A stretch of 64,000 bases of DNA, from assembly GCA_037447655.1 (NCBI GenBank), contig JBBHKE010002876.1, forward strand, positions 122,489 to 186,488. Direction: 5' to 3'. Shown in pieces: positions 54,565 to 64,000 of the stretch. Made by a program: the position numbers and the translations under genes. The notes beneath the pieces are model-generated. The model had not been told where the DNA came from and did not search any database. It saw only the letters and a program-made list of their open reading frames with translations. Numbering within the stretch: position 1 is the first letter of the stretch; the number at the start of each line of letters is the position of its first letter. This DNA is from Zygnema cylindricum (taxonomy: Eukaryota; Streptophyta; Zygnematophyceae; Zygnematales; Zygnemataceae).

Positions 54565-56508
54565 ATGGAGGTCTCAGAGTTTTAGGTTTTGGGCCCACCA
54601 TCTAGGGTGCCTATGTTTGATAGAACAGGCTTCACTTATTGGGCGTTTACAATGGAGGGATTGCTTTTCGAGAAGCACTTATAGGGAATTGTTGCGCGAC
54701 AAGTGAGATGTCCGCCATCTGGATTTGGAGGAGCTTACTATGGAGAATCATCTGATGCTGCCCAGAATATCATCCGGAGTTTAGATGCAACGGAAGGTGA
54801 AGGGAAAAACCTTTCCGTGGATGGGGAAATAGGGGAGAAGGAAAAGGGGACACCTATGGTGAGGGGAGCTAGGCTCTCAGCTATGGTACCACATGTAGGG
54901 ATTAAAACTGAAGAAAATGACAGAAAAATATGGGAATACAAAAACACTATAGCAAAACATCTCATACTTAGATATGTGTCTAAGTCGATAGCTATCACTC
55001 TTTTAAGTCTAACCAAGTCTTCAGAGATATGGGAAGCACTAAGTCAGATTTATAAGAGTGAGACTATTCAGAGGGAGCAATTAGTAAAACAGGAAATTGA
55101 GGCCTATGTTTATAAAGGCGGTAGCATGATAGAGTTTTGCAATGATATTGCTGCGTTATATGTTGAGCTAGCTAGTGCGGGATATGTAGAATCTGAGGAG
55201 AGTAAGATTAATACACTACTTATGAAACTCCCAGATGAGTACGAAAACATCATTTGTCGTATGCAGGCACCTGATGGTTCCTCATGGACTTGGAGCTTTA
55301 CCATGGGGATAATTCTTATGAGGGAAAGCACTTTGGAGCTTCGTAGGGGAAGTGACAGGGTGAATGCATTTACAGCTGGTGGTGATTGGCGGAAGCGTGA
55401 TGAGAGGAACGGCGGTGATTGGCGGAAGCGTGATGAGAGGAACGGTGGTGACGAGCGGAAGCGTGATAAGAGGAAGAAAGACAAAGGTAAACCTTATCGG
55501 AACTTTGGTGGAAAAAGAGGGAGAGGAAAAGACACGGGAGTTTTGAAAAAAGGGGTTTGCTTCTTTTGTGGGGAACCGGGTCATTATATGGAGGAATGCC
55601 CTTGTTTGGAAAAACTTAGAAGTTGGAATGTGGATGAGGAGGATGAAGAGGAAGAGGAGAAAGAGGATGAAGAAAAATTGGAGCTTCTTCACATCGGTAG
55701 AATGGGGAAGAGAGAAAAGTACACAGAAAATGCACGAAGGCAACAATGTGCTTTTGGAGGTATAAGGGAAGTAAAGAGAGAGGAGGTAGTTGAGGATGTC
55801 GAGGAGTGTAGAGTGTATGACTTAGAAATGAGAAAGTTAGTTATAGGATCCATAAGTGAAAACGGGAAAGATAAAATTAATCAGGATAATTTTATAGATA
55901 ATAGGGAAACACAAAACTGGTCGGAAAGGGAGACTTCAACGGATTCCGAGGAAAGGGGAGAAGTGAAACTCGAAGAGGTTTTAAAGGATAGGGGAGAAGA
56001 GAAATATTTGATTAAAGGTTTAGGGGAGAAGAAATATTTATTGGGAATTAAATTAGAAAGTGATAGTGGAAAGAATTCCATGGGAGAGAGTGAGGGAAGT
56101 TCAGAAAATGGGGTAATTATCATGGATAAAAATATGAGTACGGAAGATGTAGATCTTATGAGGAGCTTAGTGGGGACTAGTGTTTTTTGGGAATATTTGG
56201 GGGTGGATGGATTTGACATCACTACTTGGTGTGATGTCGCTTGTGAAGATGTGCCTGTAAAAGGGTTATCATCCGGGTATGTGTTGCAGGTTGGGGATGG
56301 GGCTGACTGTTGGAAATGCAAAGGGGAAAGTAGATTCTGGTTGGATGAAAAGGGGAGGAGGTGGATAAAATCTTTGATCAGATTTGTGATAAGTAAGGTG
56401 CTAAATGAAATGTGTGATGCAATTATTATTTCAGTTCATCTAATGCATTGTTTTAAATACAAGAGTATTTTTCTTAAGTTTTATAAAAAGAAAAGAAAAA
56501 GGAAATAG
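54565..56508 (+). CDS. Element IV: gag fused to RT/RNase H remnants, long open frame
   Basis: The gag frame starts at the ATG 54565 inside the LTR and meets TAG at 54583 (Gln in relatives) and TAG near 54682 (Trp in relatives). It is then open for about 600 codons to 56508. It shows the UBN2 gag core (LMKLPDEYENIICRM), a tandem GGDWRKRDERN repeat, a CCHC knuckle CFFCGEPGHYMEEC and an acidic stretch. Short pieces aligning to the end of copia RT (KKYLLGIKLESD) and RNase H (DITTWCDVACED, SGYVLQVGDGADCWKCK) follow. Protease, integrase and RT catalysis are gone. It is a gag-only, non-autonomous element that needs a partner to move. Confidence 0.75.
54585..54599 (+). promoter_or_regulatory. Half-tRNA primer-binding site of element IV
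   Basis: GGTTTTGGGCCCACC follows the LTR end directly. It is complementary, with one mismatch (T for A), to the initiator tRNA-Met anticodon arm. It overlaps the gag codons V-L-G-P after the ATG at 54565-54567. Confidence 0.75.
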
Positions 56509-56574
56509 GGGAAGGAGTGTTTGTTTATTTGTTTGTAAGAGTTGAAAGGAAGTAGACTAGAAAATAAGGGGAGT

Positions 56575-57748
56575 GTTGATATTTAGTATTTTCTAGGTCT
56601 TTATAGAAAAAGAGCAAAGGCAGTCTGTCCTTGACTCCCTTCTCCAAGACGCCACACTTGTTGTAGTCACTGAAGGCTTGATAGGGAGCTAGAGCCATGG
56701 CTGCCTAAAGCTCACTAGAGAAGACATGGGGTGGATTAGATATATTTACTAAAAGTTAATTGACAGACCCAGGAATTGATCCTGGTACATGCCGTCCGTC
56801 AATTTCCATCAGACGTTAGCTCTAACCGTTAGGCATTGGACTCATATTACGATATATTGGATTTGATAAATATATAAATCGTTACATGTAGATTAATTCG
56901 TTTAACGGCGAATAGATACCTAGTGCATAAATACAGTTTGATGTAGTACGCCGTACGGTATGGGGACAGAACGGACACCGCGCATTGCTTTCAATAGCGA
57001 AACAAATACCGCGCGTCAAATTTCAGCGGCTACGATTATAGCCGGTTTTGATCGGACGGCCACGATAGGCGCCGCGATCACGGAAAAGGTACTTTTGGCG
57101 TTTTACGGTCTTTGACACGTCAGATGACACGTGGCGTGATAAAATTGGATTACGGGAATTCTCGAGATTACAGGAACTAATCCTGATTTGACACGTGTCG
57201 ACATTTTGGCCATGTCGTACAATGGCCGTACAGAAAGTACAACGGCACCTGTACTTTTCTGTACGATACAGTAATTTGATTGGTGCCGTACTTCAGTAGA
57301 TAGAGTTTTAGAGCGGGAATAGGACTTAAAAAATTTTGGGTAGGTAGCTGCCTCTCCCAGAGAGCACCTTGTATAAAATGGCAAACTTTGGTCAGCCATA
57401 ACTATCAGTTTACTTGACCATTTTCAGTGATTCTTTTTGCTGCGAACTCAAGGGAGTCCAGGCTAAACACGGGTGTAGTTGGTCAGAGTTTTTGTCTGCC
57501 AAGGTGGCGGTATTTCTAAGGAAAAGTCAAAGTGGGTGAATGTGTCCAAATCTCATATTCTAACTTTGCATTCTGTGGTGGAACTGAGCACACAGAAAGT
57601 GTTATTTCACAGGGGTGAATCTATATTGGGGTTTTGACTGTCAAGGGGTCAGTCATTTGGGTTTATATCAACTTGGAGTCGGCACTATCTAGATTACTTT
57701 CTTTTGGATCTGCATACTTTGAGGGCCAATGGAGGTCTCAGATTTTCA
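56575..57748 (+). mobile_element. Element IV, 3' LTR (1174 bp)
   Basis: It follows the polypurine tract agaaaataaggggag, starts tgttgatatttag and ends gattttca at 57748. It differs from the 5' LTR at few positions, which points to a recent insertion. It contains the 47-bp hairpin at 56758-56804. Confidence 0.9.
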
Positions 57749-59146
57749 TTTCCGAGAGCTAGTGAAGGGTGTGTTGACGGCCTCAAAGGAATGTGAATCC
57801 TCTCGTCTGATTGTAACACCACCATAGCCTTCAAGGTGCAAGCAACCTCCACCGATATAAAGGTAGTTTTTTCGGGGAAGAGACACAAACTCAGGTTGTA
57901 AATGTGCACCCATAACCTTCAGGTTAGGTTCAATGTTTCCCCCCCCTCCCCGCTTGAGAGGAGGCTCTCGGCTGGTATCCGAGGTAGGGACCTTTAGCTG
58001 GGGACGTGCAAGAGGAGAAGTCCCCGGAGCCAGCGCTTCAAGATGCGACTCGGTTCTTGATGTAGGAGGAATCTGCCCGCTGAGAATCCCACTAGATCTA
58101 CGCCCATCTTCCCTAATAAGTTTCCGTTCCTGTTCCTATTGTTTTCGCCTTTCTGCCTCTAAGGCTTCCCAATCTATCGTTACGGGTCTGGCCCCCGCCG
58201 TAGCCTTGCCTTGAGACTTGAGAACTTCCACTAGTTCCTTGGCCTTTTCGACTACTGTTGTAAGATCCGCTATCTCCATCCTCGAAATCTCGGGATTGTC
58301 AAGTCGAGTCCGCCACCTTCCCTCGGAGAAATCCTCTTGGCCCGTACTCGGAACCTCTGGATCAGTGGGTTTGGATCGCCAAAGCCCTTTGGTAGGGCGG
58401 ACACGAGTTGCGGTAGGAAAAGGTCTCTTGGTTGAGGGGGACACAGGAGTTGGGGACGTCTCCTCTTTGGGAAGAGGTGCGAATCTCCCCTTGTTGTCGT
58501 TGTGGTCAAACCTCTTTCCCCTCAAAGTATCTCGAGCTTCCCTCTCGCTAACCCTTTCTCCTCTACGAGGCCTCAAAGAGGTGCGCCACCGAGAAGGTCT
58601 GCTGGCTGCGGTTTCTTGAGAGGAAAAGGGAGGAGGGCGAGAATAGGGAACTCTCTTGACCGGTCTGGCACCGATTGTGAAAAGTTGCTATCCGAAAAAC
58701 TGCTCAAAATCTCAACCACCCCTCCCACGGGTCTAACCACCCTGACTCGATCTGTCCGAGCCACTTTTTGCACCAACTCCTTCTTCACCTTCAGCTCATG
58801 GAGGTCATGAAGGGCAAGGAGTTCCTTACGACTTGGGCGACGTGGATCCGTCAAAACCGCGGGGTCTATTTGAATCTCTGCCCCGGGAATCTTGGATCTG
58901 GTGTGAAGCCGACCTCCAAAAGAGGACCCAAATGGGGTTCCCTCTTTGGCCGAGCCTTGGGAGACACTCGGTTCCTTTCTTGGGATTGAGCCCGGGCTTC
59001 TTTCCTTTCCTCAGAAAAGGTTTTAGCGGCCTCCGCCAAGGAAGGGTAATGTTCGGGAGTCAAACTTGGAGGAGGAGGAGGAGGAGAAGAAGCACCAGCT
59101 GGTTCCTTCATCGGAGAATAAAGACAGACTCAAGGGGTGAAGACTC
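57749..59146 (-). repeat. 1.4-kb direct repeat, copy 2 (gypsy gag N-terminal region)
   Basis: It aligns with 52014-53412 in the same orientation with few differences. Copy 1 ends exactly where the element IV 5' LTR begins, and copy 2 starts exactly after the 3' LTR (tttccgagagct). The coding frames are as in copy 1: KEPAGASSPPPPPPSLTPEH at 59050-59111 is the probable start of gyspy gag, and LTTVVEKAKELVEVLKSQGK is near 58212-58270. Confidence 0.88.
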
Positions 59147-59361
59147 CTCGGACATCTGAGACCTCTCCTCATATACGGGCTACTTCGCCTTCCCTGCTCT
59201 CCAGATCCGTTATCCGGAGTCTTTTCTACCACCATGATGACAGAGGTAACAAGAGAAAATGTAATGAATGTAGCTGGAACTGAATTCCAAAAAGAGAGCT
59301 CCCAAAGTCAAGCTCTTATCCCCTCGAATCCGAGCGGACATGTTACTTTTCAATACTGTGA

Positions 59362-60538
59362 TGCTCCTACGAGAAGTCGATCGCACTTGTTCCCTCAAAA
59401 CCCACTGTTCTGATCAAAGGGGGTTTCGGTTTACTTCGGGAGGGTCACTCCGAAGCAAAGAGAACTCCAGATGAAGACACAAATGCACTACCTCGTAGAA
59501 ATATATATAGGTAATAGGATTGGCTTTCCTAATTCAACAATATCACCTTGTCCCAGAAAAGAGAATAAAAGAAAGAGAATGTGAAATATAGCGAAGCAAG
59601 CTTAATATACCCCAACAATAAACGACGACAGCGAAAGAAAGGCGATCCCTCTCCCGACAGTATCGTAAATAAGTATGGTGCTCCTTCAACCTCCGGGGTC
59701 CGCAGCTCGGAACCGGCTAGACTCTTCTCGGTTTCAAACAGCAAAAAGTCCAAAAATCACCCAAAAAGCAGATAGTGCCAACTACCCACCCGGACTGTGA
59801 TTCCCACAAGAGACAGATCCAAAACCAAGATGGCAATAGAGTGAAACAAAACAAAGATTCTCCAAAAGAAGCTTTGTTGGATTTTATGAGAGTTTTCACA
59901 AGAGACAATACTGAAAAGCAACCTGTTGTCTCTTTCGACCCCAAGCGCCTTATACATCAAAGTTTGTCAAATTGCAGGTCCAAAAGTCAAAGCTACGCTG
60001 TTAACCAATGAGCGACAAGCAAGTGTAATGGAACTGACGCAAGACAAAACAATCCGTACTACACTCGGGGCAAAAAGTTCTGCTCCGGACTGCGGCTAGA
60101 TCCGCGGCCGGAAGTAATTATTTGGTCCACTATTATAAGACAAAGTCCTGAAAAAGACACTAACTTGCCAAACTTTGACTTGACGTAATTAATAGACCAA
60201 AGGTCATCTGAGTCTGAACTAAATTCCTACTGACGGCTAACAGCATAATCTAGAAGCAAATCCGGAAAATTACGTGGCTATCCACAATGTACTCCCCACG
60301 AGGGTTGGTGGAAACTGGTCCCATGTAACGGAATTGCTACCTTTGAGACGGTAGAACTTTGTCGTCCGGCCTCCGTTAGGCGTGAAATAAAGTGCGTTCC
60401 GCTCAGTTTAGGAAATACAAGGATCTCGTCCGACTTCGTGCACTCACCCCTCCGTACTCTGAAGACCATACAGGGTTAAAAGGGCCCGGAAATTCTTGGT
60501 GATATAAAGGTAGGCCTGAAAAGCATACGAGCTTGACA
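59362..60538 (-). mobile_element. Gypsy 5' LTR (1177 bp)
   Basis: It is the near-identical counterpart of 40371-41225 plus 42453-42765. On the minus strand it starts TGTCAAGCTCG at 60538 and ends GTAGGAGCA at 59362. It carries the empty ctaaa target near 60223-60228. The leader to gag (59147-59361) shows no convincing primer-binding site. A two-copy 19-bp repeat (cattcatgtatgacaacaa) lies just outside at 60540-60580. Confidence 0.82.
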
Positions 60539-60580
60539 ACATTCATGTATGACAACAAACATTCATGTATGACAACAATA

Positions 60581-61887
60581 CATACCAGTATTCTTTTTGT
60601 CCATTATGTTTAATTTTGGAAGCCGCCCTAGCTCCTTTGTTTGTTAGTTAGGTTTTTATGTGACCATGTCCGTACAAGATTGATTGGTAATGTGGAAGCC
60701 ATAAGAATTTATTAAGAAAGCACCACGGTAAACCATCTGAGTACATGGGAATACAAAAAAAAAAGCTCTCACGATTCATTATTTTTGCTAATTTTAGACC
60801 ATAATCAAAAATACACCAGAACAGCTCTAAAACGTTTAGATTCCAATCGCGGAACAAAGTTTCTGAACTCCAAGCGCACAAAGCGATATTCAGTAGTGTT
60901 GTACTTGTTTGATTTTTCCATTGACTTTATTTTGGTGTCGAGGGAATTTGTAAAAACTAATGTCAACTTTGGCTTCCAATGATGTCTATTATGCGAGGTT
61001 TATGGAAACAGCTACAATGGTATGTACAGTAAGCAAATGCTATATGAAAGAAAATATATAATGTCATTCAGATGATGATTACGGATAATAAAGGACAAAT
61101 TGATATATAGTAAGCAAAGGCTATATGAAAGAAAAAAAAGAGAGAAAAATATATAATGTCATTCAGATGAGGATTAACGATAATAAAATTCAGATTTTGT
61201 ATCAATTGAGCCAGTTCCACATGTTAAAAAAAGTACTCCCCGATACTCTTATGATTGCTTCGATTTAAAAATGGTGGACCGATGACAAGTAATGTAGTCC
61301 TAAGATCTGTAGTGTGCTTACTTTTTTTTTTCATCGTATTGTTTCTGCGCTAAAGTAGTATTTTTCTTTTTTTCTAAATTTGGGGAAATGAAATAGTAAT
61401 TTAAGGATTTATGACACTTCTAAGCCGCAAATAGTCCCCGTGAAAAAAAAAACAAGAGAAAAAAAATGGAGGAAAAGTAAGGCAGATTGTTGAGTTTATA
61501 TTTTAGTTGTCAGTTTTATTTATTTAATTAATTTTATGCCGGAGACAGGAGAGAGGAAAGGGGATGGGGCAGAGGGGAGAGGGGAGAGGGGAGACCTACA
61601 GTAGGAGATCCTAATTGTCAAAATTTACTTATGGAACCGCCGTACCGAATATTGGTGTACCTTCGTACCACGAAATCGCCGGAATCGGGTGCGCCGGTCT
61701 TTGATTTTCGGTTTATTCCGTACCGCACTGTACCGAATGAAAGAAATTCGGTACGGTACGCAACTCTAAAAATTAGTGAAAATAAGTAAATAACAAATTT
61801 CTAAAGTAGGGTTGGAGCGGGACGAGAAAGCATAGCTAGGGAGGGAGGAAACGGGGAAGAAGGAACGAGGGAGGAACGAGTGTAGTT
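60581..61887. other. Non-coding interval with short repeats
   Basis: No recognisable gene. It contains an imperfect direct duplication (61028-61100 and 61110-61190: agtaagcaaaggctatatga, atataatgtcattcagatga), a GA-rich tract at 61545-61600, and an inverted repeat cgtaccgaat / attcggtacg at about 61638 and 61747. Confidence 0.55.
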
Positions 61888-62711
61888 ATGGCTGTCACGC
61901 CATTGCTCCCCTCTCCCCTCTCTCCCGCCTTCTCTCAGGATTTGAGCCACAGTCTCCGTTTCCAGAAGTTGTCCTCTCTCTCTCCCTCTTCCCTCTCTCC
62001 TCCCTCTCCTTTTTTCCACTCTATTTTTCGTTCTCTTCACAGTTCCCCTATCCATCTCTCTCCACCTTCCCTTTCTTCCTCTTCTTGTCCAGTCATATCA
62101 TCTCTCTGCAACCATGTCTCTTCTCCCTCCCCCTGTTCGCTCTCTCTCCCCTCTCCCTCTCCTTCCCTCTTTCCCCATTCCCATTTCCTTTCTGCTGCGG
62201 CCTTGGCTGCCCAACTGGCTGCCACGTGTCACTCGCAGAAACTGCCACTTCGTTTTGCTTGCCGAGCTTCCTCTGGAGCTGCTTCTGATGACTTGGCACT
62301 TGGGGCAATTGCTGTAGAGCCGCCACGTGGCAATTTTCTGGGGGGTGGTGAAGAGGGGCACAGGGGTTCCGGAGAATCCGGGGATTCTGCCACTCTAGAG
62401 AAGAGAGAAGAGAGAGAGACTAGTGAGGGAGTAGAGAGAAGGGTTGGAAATGAAAGTGAGGGAGAGGAGGAAAGGAATGGGAAAGAAGTGAGTGGTGAGA
62501 GTGGAGGGAGAGGAGAGGTGGATGGGCGAAAAGAGAGGAAAGAGAAAAAAGTACGAGAGACGAGAGAAGAGAGAGAGGACAGGGAGGAGATAGAGGAGAG
62601 GGGGAGCATAGGGGGCTGGAGGTCGTATCAGGCTTGGCAGATAGACGGCGATCCTGGAAGGAATGGAGGAGGAGGAGAGACACAAGCGATAGGGGCGAAG
62701 GAGCCCGTGTA
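61888..62711 (+). CDS. Candidate first exon of a plastid-targeted protein (function unknown)
   Basis: The ATG at 61888 (context gttatggctg) opens a frame of about 275 codons. Its first 100 residues are Ser/Pro/Leu-rich with almost no acidic residues, typical of a chloroplast transit peptide. RFACRASSGAASDD (near residue 120) looks like a processing region. A Glu/Arg-rich low-complexity stretch follows, then GGWRSYQAWQIDGDPGRNG and KEPVYQ before a possible donor site (cag|gtaggc at 62711/62712). The DNA is a CT-rich then GA-rich repeat, which also favours chance open frames. No domain is recognised and no downstream exon was found in the window. Confidence 0.35.
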
Positions 62712-62724
62712 TCAGGTAGGCTGA

Positions 62725-64000
62725 AGGAAAACAGAGGGAGGGATGGAGCGGGAAGAGAGGGAGGGAAGTGGGAGAGAGTAAGAGAAAGGGAGGGATGGAG
62801 AGGGAAGAGAGGGAGAAGAACAGGGGAAGCGAACGGAAATGGAGAGAAATTGAGAGATCGGGAGCGAAAGAGGTTGGGGAAATGGAGGGGGAAAAGGACA
62901 GGATTGAGGGAGAGAGCAAGAGGTAGGAGAAAGGGGAAATTGAAAGGAAAGTGAGGGAGGCGAATGGATGGAAAAAGACAGAGAGGAGCGGAAAGCTGGA
63001 GTTAAGGTGTATTATTTGGAGACCGGGAGTATTGATGTTCTAGAATGGATCATAAGTTTTTTCCCAAACTTTATCATATTGATGGCTCTAGTTGTCTCCA
63101 TTTGTTGAGATTTTTTTTTGTTTAAATCAATGTGGACCACGGTCTTATATTTGACTAAGAACTTGGAATATGCAAGGCGTAAAAAACAGCCTCTGCTGTT
63201 CCAATTTCTTGAAAAAGTGCCTTTTTTTTGGGGAATTTTTTTTGCACACATATTTGCTTTTAATACCTGAGCAACGAGGTATTTGAAATTCATGTTATTA
63301 GTGTGGTGACAGTCTAATACAAACTTTTGGAAAAAGTTAACACTTTTTTATAATCCAAAACAATCAATACAAAAGTAAAAAATACCCATGGTTTACTCTA
63401 ACTCAAACGATGGGATGGAATTTACACGCTGATGTAAAGAGGTGCAAGTACAATATACGATTTATTGTGTTCACATCTCATAGATATAAGACGAAACAAG
63501 GTACCGTGAGTTGCTTTGAGCAATAATAACTCTAATTTGGCACCTTCCTTTCTTGGTCTTTGAACACAATAGCGTTAACAATGCTGAATTGTTCCATTCA
63601 TATCCCTTCTTGGTTTGCGGTCAAAAGATTTCTATACCGCTTGGACCTAATTTGGAATTGGTACTATATGTTTTTCAATGTTAATAGTGATTCAACGTTG
63701 TAATTGATGGTCTAACTTTTTGGTCTTTTAGAACGTTTTATATTGCTCATTTGCTTCTTCTTTGACAGTTTGTGATTCTTCAAATGTGTTTCAATTTGTT
63801 AAAATATGTCAAAATCAGTCGACAACCGGGAAAAAATCACAATCCTAGTTCTAGTTAAACTTTTTAGAGTGATGTTTTTGCTTTGTTAATTTGTTTCGTA
63901 GGGATTACACTAATTTAAGGTGGGTAACATGGGCATTAATGCAGCCATACCTATTTTAGATCTAACGGGTTACATGTAAGCACACCGAACTAGAGTGCAG
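62725..64000. other. GA-rich tract, then AT-rich sequence with no gene seen
   Basis: 62725-63000 continues the gagagg-rich low-complexity tract. 63000-64000 has no convincing open frame and could be intron sequence of the gene starting at 61888 or intergenic. Confidence 0.4.

Larger units (their letters stand above)
53413..54584 (+). mobile_element. Element IV, 5' LTR, first bases lost
   Basis: It aligns base for base with 56582-57748 but starts at atttgagtattttctagg, lacking the initial tgttgat of the 3' LTR. It ends at gagtttta before the primer-binding site. It contains the 47-bp hairpin (53594-53640), an ACGT motif pair (53950-53971) and GTAC palindromes (54049-54095). Confidence 0.87.
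40371..60538 (-). mobile_element. Ty3/gypsy retrotransposon with DNA methyltransferase, 20 kb with nested insertions
   Basis: On the minus strand the order is: 5' LTR (60538-59362), gag with proline-rich N-terminus (59111 on), two CCHC knuckles (about 50460 and 50080), protease (about 48720-48950), methyltransferase (47581-46412), RT (about 46300-45250), RNase H (45037-44645), integrase (44581-43447), a PHD-like finger (43250-43102) and 3' LTR. Integrase after RNase H defines it as Ty3/gypsy. Element IV (53413-57748) with a 1.4-kb duplication, and a solo LTR (41231-42447), inflate it; without them it is about 13 kb. LTR copies differ at few positions, yet every coding domain carries stops or frameshifts. 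Confidence 0.85.

Noticed and set aside
54703-54705. GTG at 54703 as true start of the element IV protein
   Set aside because: It merely follows an in-frame stop. Homology places the gag start at the ATG 54565 in the LTR, with later ATGs as alternatives.
52014-59146. The 1.4-kb repeats as LTRs of an element
   Set aside because: They encode gypsy gag, lack TG/CA ends and primer sites, and the real gypsy LTRs are at 40371-42765 and 59362-60538.

Overview
The window is nuclear DNA of a streptophyte (land plant or charophyte alga). The evidence is a twelve-exon plant-type cyclic nucleotide-gated channel gene with GT-AG introns, nested Ty1/copia elements, one very large Ty3/gypsy element, several small inverted-repeat elements, and little else. 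I cannot name the species. Ten Ns at 20192-20201 mark an assembly gap.

Layout. 1-9240: a decayed minus-strand copia element (element 1) whose gag is split by a second, complete but broken copia element (element 2, 2105-8305, TSD attga). 9240-11900: gene-poor, with GA-rich and short repeats. 11900-26590: a cluster of related copia elements. It holds element III, tandemly duplicated with a period of about 6.19 kb, a deleted relative (fragment c), and a plus-strand relative (element V) that keeps integrase C-terminus, RT, RNase H and 3' LTR. 26590-29640: two probable non-autonomous inverted-repeat elements and the upstream region of the channel gene. 29642-39280: the only clearly functional host gene, a CNGC of the Arabidopsis CNGC19/20 type. 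40100-60540: one Ty3/gypsy element on the minus strand, inflated to 20 kb by a solo copia LTR, a young gag-only copia element (element IV) and a 1.4-kb duplication. 60540-64000: mostly non-coding, with a candidate first exon of a plastid-targeted protein.

The most unusual content is the gypsy element. Between its protease and reverse transcriptase, its minus strand encodes a nearly full-length C5 cytosine DNA methyltransferase (about 46412-47581; motifs I, IV, VI, VIII, IX and X in canonical order). Downstream of its integrase is a degenerate PHD-finger-like zinc motif (43102-43250). The element would therefore have carried both a DNA-methylation writer and a candidate chromatin reader. Both are now broken by stop codons, many of which C-to-T or G-to-A changes could explain.

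The copia families share three features. The gag start codon lies inside the 5' LTR. The primer-binding site lies inside gag and matches the anticodon arm of initiator tRNA-Met (half-tRNA priming, as in Drosophila copia). A 47-bp hairpin shaped like a tRNA T-arm lies about 200 bp into the LTR, antisense to the element; it is intact in three LTR types and decayed in others. The non-autonomous element IV keeps a 600-codon open frame. Host and element parts are otherwise independent, except that small inverted-repeat elements sit directly upstream of the channel gene and in its largest intron.
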